This document shows, piece by piece, positions 8,966 to 18,300 of a stretch of 64,000 bases of DNA (positions are counted from its first letter, which is position 1; each line of letters opens with the position of its first letter). The notes under the pieces were generated by a model. That model saw nothing but the letters and a program-made list of their open reading frames with translations. It was not told the DNA's origin and did not search any database. The DNA comes from Streptomyces longwoodensis. GTDB lineage: Bacteria; Actinomycetota; Actinomycetes; Streptomycetales; Streptomycetaceae. The stretch spans positions 372,001 through 436,000 of the forward strand of contig NZ_KQ948550.1 of assembly GCF_001514125.1 (NCBI RefSeq), read 5' to 3'. The position numbers and the translations under genes were made by a program.

Positions 8966-10138
8966 ATGGGTGTATACGCGAGCCGGAATCGGACGGATGC
9001 GGCGCCGAAGCGGGCGGCCGAGCCACAGGCCGAGTTCTTCGAGAGGGTCGCCGGTCCGTTCTGGGACCAGGTTCGGGACGTGATCAACGAATGGTGGTCG
9101 CGCTTCCCGGACCAGGCTCGACCCGGCCTGCTCAGCCGGCTGCGGGACCGAAACTCCGACACGAACGTCTACTCTGCGCTGTGGGAGTTGTACCTGCACG
9201 AGATGTTGCTAGGTTCCGGTTGCAGCGTGGAGGTTGAGCGGCAGACGGGAACGGGTGGCTATAAGCCCGACTTCCTGGTTACACGCGGCAACGCGCAGTT
9301 CGTCATCGAGGCGATCTGGAAAGCTCAGAAGCGTGACGCTGGGTCTTACTCGCTCCCACCGCAGTTGAGCGATGCCATCGATCGCTTGCCGAGTCCGAAC
9401 TTCTTCGTATCATGCGAACTGCACAGCGCCGGTACGGCAACGCCGCCGCAGAGACGACTAAAGTCCGGGCTGACGCGATGGCTTGCAAGCTTGGACCCCG
9501 ACCAGGTCATCGCCGAATATGAGCGTAAGGTGCCGCTTCCCAGTCACACTTGGCAAGAGGCTGGCTGGTGCCTCACGTTTCAAGCGATCCCCCGCAGCCC
9601 AGGCAAACGTGGCAATCCATCCAGCAGGACAATCGGTGTCTACCCCTCGGCATGGGCGGTCGAGGACGGATCGGAGCGAGTGCTCCACGCCGTCACACAC
9701 AAGGGTGGGAAGTATGGTGACCTGGACCTGCCATTCATAGTGGCGCTAGGCCGTGCAGCCGACTTCCCCGAAGATGAGGACATCGAGAGAGCGCTGTACG
9801 GGAGTACGGTCGAGTACGCTTACGACAGCGGATCGACTTTCACCCGCAAGCCCGATGGCTACTGGAGTGCCACCTACGACCATGCCCACAGCCGTGTCAG
9901 CGGCGTGCTCGTCGTGAATAACCCGGCACCCTGGACCTGGACGAAAAACACTCCCGTTCTCTGGCAAAGCCCGGATCCCGCCTCGCTTCCTGCCCCCATC
10001 TTCCCTAGCTGGGCAACCGCGCAACTGGTTGGGATCCAGGTCGAGCGCCAGCCCGCGATACGCTCCGTCCACACCGCTCTCGGTCTGCCGGAACGCTGGC
10101 CGACCGGCGACGCCTTCCCCCGGAGTGACCCGAGATGA
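8966..10138 (+). CDS. Hypothetical protein with PD-(D/E)XK nuclease-like motif
   Basis: 390 residues; no named family recognised. Residues 70-120 hold a helix with conserved-looking acids (ALWELYLHEML, E74/E79), then a strand and YKPDFLVTRG (P101, D102), then QFVIEAIWKAQK (E115, K119). This Glu / Pro-Asp / Glu-x(3)-Lys order is the core layout of PD-(D/E)XK nucleases, though the lysine spacing is unusual. The remaining 270 residues have no clear motif. The ATG at 8966 is chosen because the frame upstream reads poorly; 8900 is the furthest possible start. It stands alone in the defence island, so a defence nuclease is inferred. A restriction-like fold without catalysis is the alternative. Confidence 0.7.
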   Translation: MGVYASRNRTDAAPKRAAEPQAEFFERVAGPFWDQVRDVINEWWSRFPDQARPGLLSRLRDRNSDTNVYSALWELYLHEMLLGSGCSVEVERQTGTGGYKPDFLVTRGNAQFVIEAIWKAQKRDAGSYSLPPQLSDAIDRLPSPNFFVSCELHSAGTATPPQRRLKSGLTRWLASLDPDQVIAEYERKVPLPSHTWQEAGWCLTFQAIPRSPGKRGNPSSRTIGVYPSAWAVEDGSERVLHAVTHKGGKYGDLDLPFIVALGRAADFPEDEDIERALYGSTVEYAYDSGSTFTRKPDGYWSATYDHAHSRVSGVLVVNNPAPWTWTKNTPVLWQSPDPASLPAPIFPSWATAQLVGIQVERQPAIRSVHTALGLPERWPTGDAFPRSDPR

Positions 10139-10406
10139 CGGCAGCGGCACCGTCAGTCCGACAGCGGCACCCCGGTGAGATCACTGGGGAGGCCGCTCGA
10201 CCGGGTTCGGGGGGGGCATCCGTCGTGCACCGAGTGGACGCTCTGATCGGCCAGCCGACGCTGTGCCGCATTCGAACGAAGTGGCTTGCGGTCGCGGGCC
10301 GAAGGCTGGGAGGCCGATGTGGCTTGCGGACGGGTACTTGCTCGCCGGGCCGCACTTTAGACTGCGACCGCTCCGAAATCTGACGATCTTCTGGAGGGTG
10401 TGCAGG

Positions 10407-11132
10407 ATGAACCGAGCTCTCATGACCGCATTGGCGGCAGCAGCGTTGGTAGTGTCCGGGGGCAGCACCACCGCCTCCGCTTCCGATGCCCCGCCGCGAA
10501 CCACGCACGGTCCTTGCCAGTACGCCCAGACCCCGGATGAGCCGGCGGCGCGGCGGGTTCCCCTGCCGCCTGACCCGCGGCACACCCCCAGTCACGGCAC
10601 GGTCGATATGTCTGTCCCGACCAGCCAGGGCCCGCTCCCGCTGCGCCTGGACCGGGCGAAGGCGCCGTGCACGATCCAGAGCTTCCTGCACCTGGCGCGG
10701 CACCGGTTCTACGACCGCACGGTGTGCCATCGGCTGACGGCGTATCCGACGCTGAAGGTCCTGCAGTGCGGCGACCCGACCGACACTGGTGAGGGCGGGC
10801 CGGGGTACGAGTACAAGGACGAGCTGCCGGTGGACCTGCCGCCGGCACCGAGCGATCCGACCGGTACCCGTCGCCTTTACGGGCGCGGTTTGCTGGCGAT
10901 GGCCAACGCCGGACCGAACACGAACGGTTCGCAGTTCTTCGTCGTCTACGGCAACTCCGCCCTGCGCCCGAACTACACGGTGTTCGGCACAGTCGGTGCC
11001 GCCGGCCTGAAGACGCTCGACAAGATCGCTGCTGGCGGAATCGAGCCAACTACTCAGGACCCGGCGCCTGTCGACGGCACGCCCGTGCTGCGGACCGAAC
11101 TGCTCAGCGTCCGGCCGTCCTGCCGGCCCTGA
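10407..11132 (+). CDS. Secreted cyclophilin-type peptidyl-prolyl cis-trans isomerase
   Basis: 241 residues. Residues 1-27 form a signal peptide (MNRALMT, alanine-rich core, ASASDA cleavage area). The cyclophilin domain spans about 65-235, with CHRLT (catalytic-arginine position), LQCGDPTDTG, MANAGPNTNGSQFFVVYG and NYTVFGTV. Cyclophilins catalyse cis-trans isomerisation of X-Pro bonds during folding, here outside the membrane. GGAG precedes the ATG by about 10 bases. It follows the nuclease-like gene at 8966 but has its own 268-base leader. It ends 57 bases before an IS110 3' remnant and is probably a passenger of the island. Confidence 0.88.
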   Translation: MNRALMTALAAAALVVSGGSTTASASDAPPRTTHGPCQYAQTPDEPAARRVPLPPDPRHTPSHGTVDMSVPTSQGPLPLRLDRAKAPCTIQSFLHLARHRFYDRTVCHRLTAYPTLKVLQCGDPTDTGEGGPGYEYKDELPVDLPPAPSDPTGTRRLYGRGLLAMANAGPNTNGSQFFVVYGNSALRPNYTVFGTVGAAGLKTLDKIAAGGIEPTTQDPAPVDGTPVLRTELLSVRPSCRP

Positions 11133-11188
11133 TGAACTGCGGTGCGATCACTATGGGTCCAGCTACGTGCCTGGCCTCACGGTGATCT

Positions 11189-11274
11189 GACGCCTCAAAC
11201 GATATGCCGTCGGCGAGGTCTTCAACCTGGTCAGGACGGTATCCACCGACCCTCCGTTATAGGGGCGTCCGTCA
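11189..11274 (+). mobile_element. IS110-family element, 3'-end remnant
   Basis: About 80 bases closely match the last 25 codons and right end of the intact IS110 element at 24.4-25.6 kb. The translation reads LKRYAVGEVFNLVRTV where the intact transposase reads LKRYAAREVFNLVRPV, and the same TTATAGGGGCGTC follows the stop. Nothing upstream matches, so only the right tip survives. It separates the cyclophilin from the gene at 11488. Confidence 0.85.
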
Positions 11275-11487
11275 CTCAGGTCCTCGCCATCATTCAGCGA
11301 CTGGTCAGCACCAATCCGGACCTGCCGATCGCTGCTGACGTCCTTGTGAGCGTCCCCCAGACTGACCGGAATGCCGCGCGCTCAACAGTCCTCTGCTTCA
11401 TCGAACGGATCCCGGGTCACTAACTCCGCCCGATAGCCCTGGTCCTTTGATGTGAAGACTCCACCCGCATCTACCGTTGAGGCCGGC

Positions 11488-12822
11488 TCACGGCGTCCAC
11501 AACGGGGAAACCCAGTGCGGTGTCGATGAGTCAGCCAGCAATGACGTCACACCCCCGGGGACACCGAGCCTGCCTAGGGCCCAGTCGAGCGTGGCACCTT
11601 CGGCATCGCACATTCTGGCAATCACGTTCGTCTGTTCAGGTAGAAGGATCCTTCGGGGGATCACGATCGTCTCGCGGACCCGATCGAGGGGCAGTCCCCG
11701 TCGGAACCCCTGTGCGACGGGGCGGTGCGCGTCCTCGTCCAGCGGGAGCGGCAGGCGTCGGCGGGCCGCGTTCGAGACGATAATCCCAGCGACGTGGACG
11801 TACTCGCCCAGGAGTGGCCCGAACAGTTCTGCGAGCGCGTCGGTCTTGTCAACGAGCGACATCTCGGCGAAAGGCATCGGGAGGTGGAAGAGGCCGCTAT
11901 GGTCCTCCACCCAGATCCACGCGGTGCCCGCTCCTTGTGTCTTGGCGCATTTGCCCCGTACCTTGCCCACGAGCCGCTTGCCCTGGTCGCTCTCTACGAT
12001 GTCCCCGGTCAGGGTGGTGCCATGGGGAGCCGTTCCGGGGTGGACGGTCAGCCGCCTCCCGGCGCTGCTGAGGACATCGACTGCGGCTCCTGAGACCGCG
12101 CACTGTTGGGCGGCCTCCTCGGTCCGCTTCTTCCATGTCTCGAAGGCGTCGCCGTTGAGGAGTTCGGGAAGGTCGCCTTCCCAATAGATGTCGCGGTCCC
12201 TGTCCAGGGTGAGTAGGTGCATTTGGCAGCTCTGGCGGAACCTCTCGTAGTCCTGGAGCTTCTGGTCCTCGGCGAAGGTGACGACCTCGATGAAGACCGG
12301 GCCAATACGGACGTCGCCGGGGCCGCCGCTGGCTTTTGCTGGCTCCAGCTCGACCGGGAGTCCGTGGGTCGCCCCCATGAGCGCGAGACGTGCCTGCGTC
12401 TGGGTGTGCAGAAACCGGGACAACGTGACGTCACGGCGGGCAGCCCGCTTGAGCGTGGCAAAGCCGGGCACCCCGGCTTCTTCCAGGTAGGCGCATGCGG
12501 CCCACCACCGGACCGCCTCCACCCATGCTCCCCGCTCGGCTCCGGTCATGATTTGGAGTACTGGTGCGGCCCGGCCCAGACCGACGAAGGTGTCGCTGGC
12601 CCTGCCCGAGGTGGGGGAGGGGGTCACGGCCTTGGGCAGCCAGCGGCTGTCGAAGAACGCGGTGAGGCCGGCCACCGCGCGCGCGGTCACTTGGTGACCC
12701 GCGGGGGAGAGATAGTCGGCGCCCTCCGGGCAACCGAACCATGCCTCCCAGTCGATTGCCCGGAGGCCCTGGTCGATCGCCAGCCATATCTCTCTGTCAC
12801 GAGGGTGCATGCCCGTCAGCAT
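11488..12822 (-). CDS. Hypothetical defence-island protein with possible PD-(D/E)XK core
   Basis: 444 residues from the ATG at 12822 (a second in-frame ATG at 12810 is possible; neither has a strong ribosome site). No family recognised. Residues 155-185 hold ELEPAKASGGPGD (D170) then VRIGPVFIEVVTFAED (E179), an Asp strand followed by a Glu strand as in restriction-like folds, but without the usual lysine. The N-terminal part (1-130) is helical and Trp-rich. The C-terminal 250 residues mix strands and charged helices and include HPGTAPHGTTLTGDI. No membrane segment. It lies alone between an IS110 tip and an insertion-sequence graveyard. Confidence 0.65.
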   Translation of the reverse strand: MLTGMHPRDREIWLAIDQGLRAIDWEAWFGCPEGADYLSPAGHQVTARAVAGLTAFFDSRWLPKAVTPSPTSGRASDTFVGLGRAAPVLQIMTGAERGAWVEAVRWWAACAYLEEAGVPGFATLKRAARRDVTLSRFLHTQTQARLALMGATHGLPVELEPAKASGGPGDVRIGPVFIEVVTFAEDQKLQDYERFRQSCQMHLLTLDRDRDIYWEGDLPELLNGDAFETWKKRTEEAAQQCAVSGAAVDVLSSAGRRLTVHPGTAPHGTTLTGDIVESDQGKRLVGKVRGKCAKTQGAGTAWIWVEDHSGLFHLPMPFAEMSLVDKTDALAELFGPLLGEYVHVAGIIVSNAARRRLPLPLDEDAHRPVAQGFRRGLPLDRVRETIVIPRRILLPEQTNVIARMCDAEGATLDWALGRLGVPGGVTSLLADSSTPHWVSPLWTP

Positions 12823-13179
12823 GAAGGACTCGCAGACGAGGACGCGGGTATTTTTGCGAAGTGCGGCACCTTCTGCGAGGCAGCCCCTGGATCAGTCCTT
12901 GTCCGGTGCTCACACCGCAGCGACAGCGGACAGTGAAGTGGGAGGCGTTCCCGGTACGCCCCGCTATACGGGCTCCATGACACGACGAAGTCCCGCCGGG
13001 CTCGGCGGGGCTTCTGCGCGCAGGGCTATGACGGAGTGCAGTGGCTGGTGCGGGTACCTTTGTACTCCGGCTCTTCGCTTTCGAGCACGCGGAGCAAGGA
13101 CGCAGTGACCAAGCGTCAGATTTGCGAGCGCACCCGCCCACCCGTCATACCCGGGAGCGATCGGTGGTCGTGTCGCCTG
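12823..13179. other. 357-base gap with no convincing gene
   Basis: Short frames occur on both strands but none is recognisable. The promoter of the minus-strand gene at 11488-12822 should lie in the first part of this gap; the second part abuts mobile-element debris. Confidence 0.35.
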
Positions 13180-13450
13180 CTACCTCATCATTTGCCGGGC
13201 GAGTCGGAGGAGGGCCTGGGTGTGAGTCTTTCCTCGGGCTCGGCAGCGGTCGTAGTAGGTGCGGGAGGCGGGGTCGTGGAGGGCGGGAACCGCCGAGAGG
13301 AACATCCCGCGTGTGAGCTGTCGGTTCCCTGGGGGCGCGTGTGCCGTGGATGGAGGTTCCCGAGGATTTGGTGGCCGGTGGGAGGCCGGCGTAGGAGGCC
13401 AGGTGGGCGGCGCTCGGGAAGCTGCTGCCGTCGCCGACCATGACAGGGCA
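13180..13450 (-). mobile_element. IS110-superfamily transposase C-terminal remnant (second lineage)
   Basis: Minus-strand pieces in two frames match the Transposase_20 (IS116/IS110/IS902) C-terminal domain: SAAHLASYAGLPPATKSSG followed, after a frame change, by GNRQLTRGMFLSAVPALHD, then RTYYDRCRARGKTHTQALLRL and a stop at 13180. The sequence differs from the intact IS110 copy at 24.5 kb, so it is a different element. It is fused at about 13450 to a DUF4259 fragment. Confidence 0.75.
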
Positions 13451-13662
13451 GTCCGGGAGAGTGCTGGCGACGAGAGCCCCGACGGCAATGGCTTCGGCCC
13501 CGTCTCCGCCATCGGACGCGGTCTCCCGACTCCGTGACTCGCTGGAATGCCCGGCCCAGCACGTCGATGACCTGCTGGTGGGTGAGTCCTTCGAGTTCAT
13601 CGACGAAGTCTGCGGCGAGGTCGCTGTCGAACGGGCCCGGTTCCACACGTTCCCATGCATGG
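13450..13662 (-). pseudogene. DUF4259-family gene fragment
   Basis: On the minus strand an ATGGGAACG start is followed, after a one-base frame change, by FDSDLAADFVDELEGLTHQQ and VIDVLGRAFQRVTESGD, and later AIAVGALVASTLPDCPV. This is the usual N-terminal pattern of DUF4259 proteins (G-T-W-G-x-G-P-F-D-x-D-x-A-A-D-F). The gene is cut at about 13450, where IS110 transposase sequence begins. Function of the family is unknown. Confidence 0.7.
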
Positions 13663-13717
13663 CTCCTGATACGGCTGTCTCGGACGAAGGCATGGTTCCA
13701 GGAGCCACTGACATCGG

Positions 13718-14060
13718 TCACGGGGCGAGGAGGACCCGCTTGCGGAGCAGTGCGAAGCCGGCGCGGCCGAACATCTGGCGCTTGAGCATCTTGATCCGGT
13801 TGACGTGTCCCTCGACGACGCCGGAGTTCCAAGGCAGGTCAGGCTGGCGATGACTGCGTCGCGGTCTCGGTCGATGTTGGCTGCGAGAGTGTGGAGGCTG
13901 GGAAGGTCGTCCTGGCGGACGGCGTCGAGCCACTGCGGGAGCCGTTCGCCCTGGCGCTCGGTGAGCATGTGGGCGAAGGACCGGACGTGACCTGTCAGGG
14001 CATCGAGTTCGGGGCAGTTGGGCCAGGATGGTCTTGAGCCGGAGCTGTTGTGGGCGTACG
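13718..14060 (-). mobile_element. ISL3-family transposase C-terminal remnant
   Basis: Minus-strand translation gives a stretch around TERQGERLPQWLDAVRQDDL and, after a frame change near 13845, SGVVEGHVNRIKMLKRQMFG followed by the usual end RAGFALLRKRVLLAP and a stop at 13718. VEGxxNRIKxLKRxxxGRAxFxLLRxRxLL is the ISL3 C-terminal signature. The N-terminal zinc-binding and first catalytic parts are missing. Confidence 0.85.
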
Positions 14061-14103
14061 GCCTCTGGTCCCCAGTTGCGTACGGGCGAACGTCCTCAGC
14101 CGT

Positions 14104-14275
14104 TAGGCCACTTCGGTCTCTCGCTCGATGGCCTTGAGGCGGTTCTTCAGCGTGTAGCTGGGGCCGTTGATGGAGATCACGTCGCAGTGGTGGAGGAGTC
14201 GGTCGAGGATGGCGGTGGCGAGGACCTCGTCGCCGAAGACTTGGCCCCACTCGCTGAAGCAGGTCGGTGGGGTGA
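14104..14275 (-). mobile_element. IS21-family helper ATPase (IstB) C-terminal remnant
   Basis: Minus-strand translation reads FSEWGQVFGDEVLATAILDR, then LLHHCDVISINGPSYTLKNR and a stop at 14104. This is the conserved end of IstB, the AAA+ ATPase that assists the IS21 transposase. Only about 57 residues remain, without Walker motifs or IstA. It lies some 180 bases upstream of hamA. Confidence 0.85.
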
Positions 14276-14455
14276 AGCTCACCAGGGAGGCAGCCCGCGA
14301 CCGGGTGAACGCCGGCGTCCTCGTGTTCCGCCGGACCGTGTCCTATTGGAGCGAAGCTGGGAACCACTGGGTGACTTCCGTCCTCCAGGTTCCCGTATAC
14401 ATCGGCCGCTCACGCGCGACGGTGAAGGGCCAGGTCATCTCTCCTCGATCAATGG

Positions 14456-15388
14456 GTGACGACAGCGAAGAGCCTCACCGCTGTGGACGTAAGGTGTGGC
14501 TGTGGGAGGCAAACAGTCGGGGGGGTGGACTTGTCTCTTCGGTTGGTTGAGGCGGCGTTGGATGAAATAGCGGCATCCGTGAGGTTGAGGGCGTTGCCCG
14601 GGCCGTCGTCCCATACGGCGCTGGCCGTGTCTGGGGTCGAGTCGCCAGAAGTTGCGAGGAGTCTCGGCAGGGTGCTGGTGGGCCTACTCCTCGGCGCGGT
14701 GAGATGCAATGTCAGTCTTGCAGCCGCTCTTCTCGTGGGCGGCGCGGACGATCGGGAACAGCTTGCGGGCGACGTGATTGACCTGATCGGGGCAAACAAC
14801 TCATTCGTCACTGACGGTGAGATCCTCTTCCGCGACACGAAAAGGAACGCATGGCTTGCTGAGGGCCTGCTCCATGTTCTTCTGGTCTTGCAGAACCGAG
14901 ATCCCGGAGAGCTTCTTGGTGGACGTATTCACGCGCTGCGTCAGATGCATCCCATTCCGACCCAGCAGGGCTTCGACGCCGTTGCTCTTTACGTGCATGG
15001 GGATGTGCTGTCTCTAGCGATAGGGGAGAGTAAAGCGTCCCGTCTCGATGGCAGCGGGCAGTTGACTCAAGCAGCAAAGATATTCAAGAGCCTTGATTCA
15101 GGGGATCATCTGCGTCACTTGAGGCAGGAGCTTATGGCGCTGGAAGGATACCTTTCACCCGACCTCGTCGGGCAAGTGGCCAATTCAGTTTTGAAGCAAC
15201 GGTGTTACGTTCCGTCTATCGTTCATGAATCTCCCTTCGACGCAAGGAGGGACCGTGTCACTCTGAAAGAATTGACTCCTCCGCGCGACCACAAGCGGCT
15301 TTTGGTAATCCGTCTGCAAGACTTTCATGGATTCTTTGATTCTGTCGCTGATGCCATGCGGGAAGCCGTAGCGGAGATTGTGGTGTGA
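14456..15388 (+). CDS. hamA: Hachiman HamA: DUF1837 effector nuclease
   Basis: 310 residues from the GTG at 14456; GTG 14525 or TTG 14531 are possible later starts. Residues about 90-300 match DUF1837: an acidic strand (QQGFDAVALYVHG) is followed by LSLAIGESKASR, the D ... (G)ExK core of a PD-(D/E)XK nuclease, and later a KxF helix and HLRHLRQELMAL. In Hachiman systems HamA is the DNA-degrading effector held in check by the HamB helicase until phage or DNA damage disturbs the complex (established for the family). The stop at 15386 overlaps or abuts the hamB start, so the two are translationally coupled. The gene sits between transposon debris and hamB, and GC is somewhat lower here than in the flanks. 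Confidence 0.82.
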   Translation: MTTAKSLTAVDVRCGCGRQTVGGVDLSLRLVEAALDEIAASVRLRALPGPSSHTALAVSGVESPEVARSLGRVLVGLLLGAVRCNVSLAAALLVGGADDREQLAGDVIDLIGANNSFVTDGEILFRDTKRNAWLAEGLLHVLLVLQNRDPGELLGGRIHALRQMHPIPTQQGFDAVALYVHGDVLSLAIGESKASRLDGSGQLTQAAKIFKSLDSGDHLRHLRQELMALEGYLSPDLVGQVANSVLKQRCYVPSIVHESPFDARRDRVTLKELTPPRDHKRLLVIRLQDFHGFFDSVADAMREAVAEIVV

Positions 15389-18300
15389 CGTGTTTAATCG
15401 CGGGATAGACGAACTGCTTCAAGAGCTTCCGCGAATCGGCGAGTTCGATGGAAGAGACATCAGGCGCATGCTGACCCGCGCCTGGGTGAATATCATGGAG
15501 TGGCGGGATCTGGCGCCGAGCGTGGGAAGTGCGGAGCGCTCGGGTGTGCCCGACTCGCCATTCATCACGGCAGGCTGGACATCACCCAGAGCTGCGCTGC
15601 GCAGACTGGCCACCGCATTGGAAGTGCACGCCGTCCTGGTACCCGGATTGCCCGCGGTCACCATCCAGGCATGCGCCTTTGTAGCGGCAGAGGCTTTGTC
15701 GATATGCAATGAGCAACCGGATCCAGAACTCTCCTTGAACTCTGCCTCTCCGCTCGGATCGGCGAGAAGATACGAGAACTTGGAAGCCGGACTGCTGTAT
15801 CGCATCGCTGGTTACGATGCGAATGCAGCGCGATGTGGGGACGAGATCGGTGAGCTCGACACGCCGATGGATGCTGAGTCCCCGGCGTCCGAGTGGGCTA
15901 TGGAAACCTTTCGCGAGTTGTTGCTGGCTCAGGCCAATCCCGATCTCTCTGAAGCTCCACCAGTGCCTAGCCGCAGCGACCACCTGGACGTCCGTGTCCG
16001 GTCTGCACTCTGGCGGAAGATGGGCCAGGCGGCGCGCCGTCACACACAGTGGCTCACCCACCAGGCAGGCGCCGTCCGAACTGCGGTTGAAGAGATCCGC
16101 ACGTTGATCTCGTTGTTGCACCCCGACCCGGATGGCTGGGGAGGCCAGGTCGTCCACCCCGACATCCACCACATCGCCGTTCTGCTCGCAAGAGCATTGG
16201 AGGAAGACGAGACACGAGCATTGCGTGCCGTGCCGACTCCTCCCGACGAGGACGGGCGCTATGCGAGCTATGTGCAGGAGGCAGCGAAGTCGCGGCCCTT
16301 GCTATGGCCCTCCGCCAGGATCTACTCCGAGCGCGCGCTTCCGGGACCCCACGCTCATGCCGTCGTCTGCGTGCCCACCGGGGCGGGCAAGTCGGCGGTT
16401 GCGGAACTCGCCATCGCTCAGACGCTCCACCGCGGTTGGGTGCTCTACCTCGCACCGACGAACGCCCTGGTGGGTCAGCTGGTGCGACGGTTGTCGTCGG
16501 TCTTTGAGTCCCTGCCCGGTGTACAGGTGCGAGGGTTCCTCGGCGGCGCCGAGTATGCCCTTCTCGAGAGTGAGGATCTCGCCGTCATCGGTTCCTGCCA
16601 GGTTTTGGTGATGACACCCGAAAAGTGCTCGCTGGCCCTTAGGCAGAACCCTGACGCCTTCGAAGATCTACAATTGTGCATCCTTGACGAAGCGCACCTC
16701 ATCGAAGAACCAAACGGGCGTGGCGCGCTCACGGAACTTGTCATAGCCGAAGTACTCCATCGCGCACCTCACGTGAGGGCGCTACTGATGTCGGCGCTGG
16801 TTGCCAACGCAGACGAGCTCGCGGACTGGCTCACCGCAGTGACCGGCCTGGAAGCCGTACCCGTCAGCCACCCGTGGCGTCCCACGAGGACCCTGCGAGC
16901 TATCGCGGGGTTCGACCAGGCTGGAGAGGAGGCCGCTCAGGCTCTCGCCAGGGATAAACTGAACGCCCTTCCGTCAAGCCGGAAAAGGCTCTCCTACGAT
17001 GCCCCCATATCGTTGCTGGTCGGACTTCAGGGAGCATGGGCAACCAACCATCCTAAGGATTACTGGGTGGTTCGGACGCCTATGCTCTCTCCGAGAGAGC
17101 TCCACCGCACAGATGGGCCATCTTCAACAGGCGTATGCCTCCCGATGACTGCTGCCATCGTCACGGCCATGGCTGAGAAGGGCCACCGTGTCCTGGCCTT
17201 TCTCCCCAAGAACCGGCACCACAGCTTCACTCAGGCCGTCAAGTTGCACGGATCCTCGGACTGGGTTCCAGCGAGCCGTGACGCGGACATCGAGGCCCTG
17301 CTCACTCTGGCTGATGCCGAGCTCGGCATTGCATCGGAGCTGAGGGCCACCCTGGAGAAAGGCGTGGGTGTGCACACCGGCGCCCTTCTACGCGAAGAAC
17401 AACGTGCTAGCGAAATATCCTTCGACCGGGACCGGATACGGGTGCTGTTCGCCACCGGCACGTTGTCGCAGGGCCTGAACCTGCCGGCCACTGCGGTGGT
17501 CATCGGTGGGACGGAGGTCGGCTTCGACCAGGATGCCTCACCCGCCGAGCGTGAGCGGCGTTCACGCACCCAACTCCTAAACGCCATAGGAAGAGCCGGA
17601 CGCGCCTACACATCTGCCCGGGCGATCGCTGTGGTTGTACCCGGAAGAGCCACCCAAGTGACATACGGCGCCAGCGGCAAGAGGGTGGCGATCGCGGCCG
17701 GGGCGTCCTTCCTGACCCAGGAAGACGCCGCTAACGACATCACCAGCAGACTCGACGGTCTTATCGAAAAAGCCCTCAGTGAAAGCCTGGAGGTCGCCAC
17801 CCTGGAGGGTGAAGAACAGTCCGCTTTTTCGTTCCTTTCCTTCGCCGCAGGCAGTGGCGATGCACCCGGCGTGGTGCGACGGACCTGGGCGGTTCACAGG
17901 GCTGGAGCGGCAGGCCAGGGCGAAGCAATCGCCGAAGCCCTGGAAGCCACTGGCTCGGCCTTCCTCGCCCAGGAACAAGTACCGGACTGGGTAAGCCTGG
18001 CAGCCCACCGGGCAGGACTCGGACTCCCGGAAACCTCGTACCTCTACCGCTGGCTCCTCGCTGAGCTGGACGTGTACGAAGCACCCAACACGGTAGAAGA
18101 CTGGGCCTACCTTCTCGTGGACGCTCTCGCGTCAGCTCCACCAGAGATGATGGAAAGCCTACTTCCGCTGACCAGCGACTACCGGTCCACCGCCATCGAA
18201 GCGCTTTGGTCTTCCGATCCGGACGACGCTGCCGAGGGACACCGGGCTCTGGCAGCCACCCTGATCGCCTGGATTCAAGGAGAAGACCTGCTGTCCGTCG

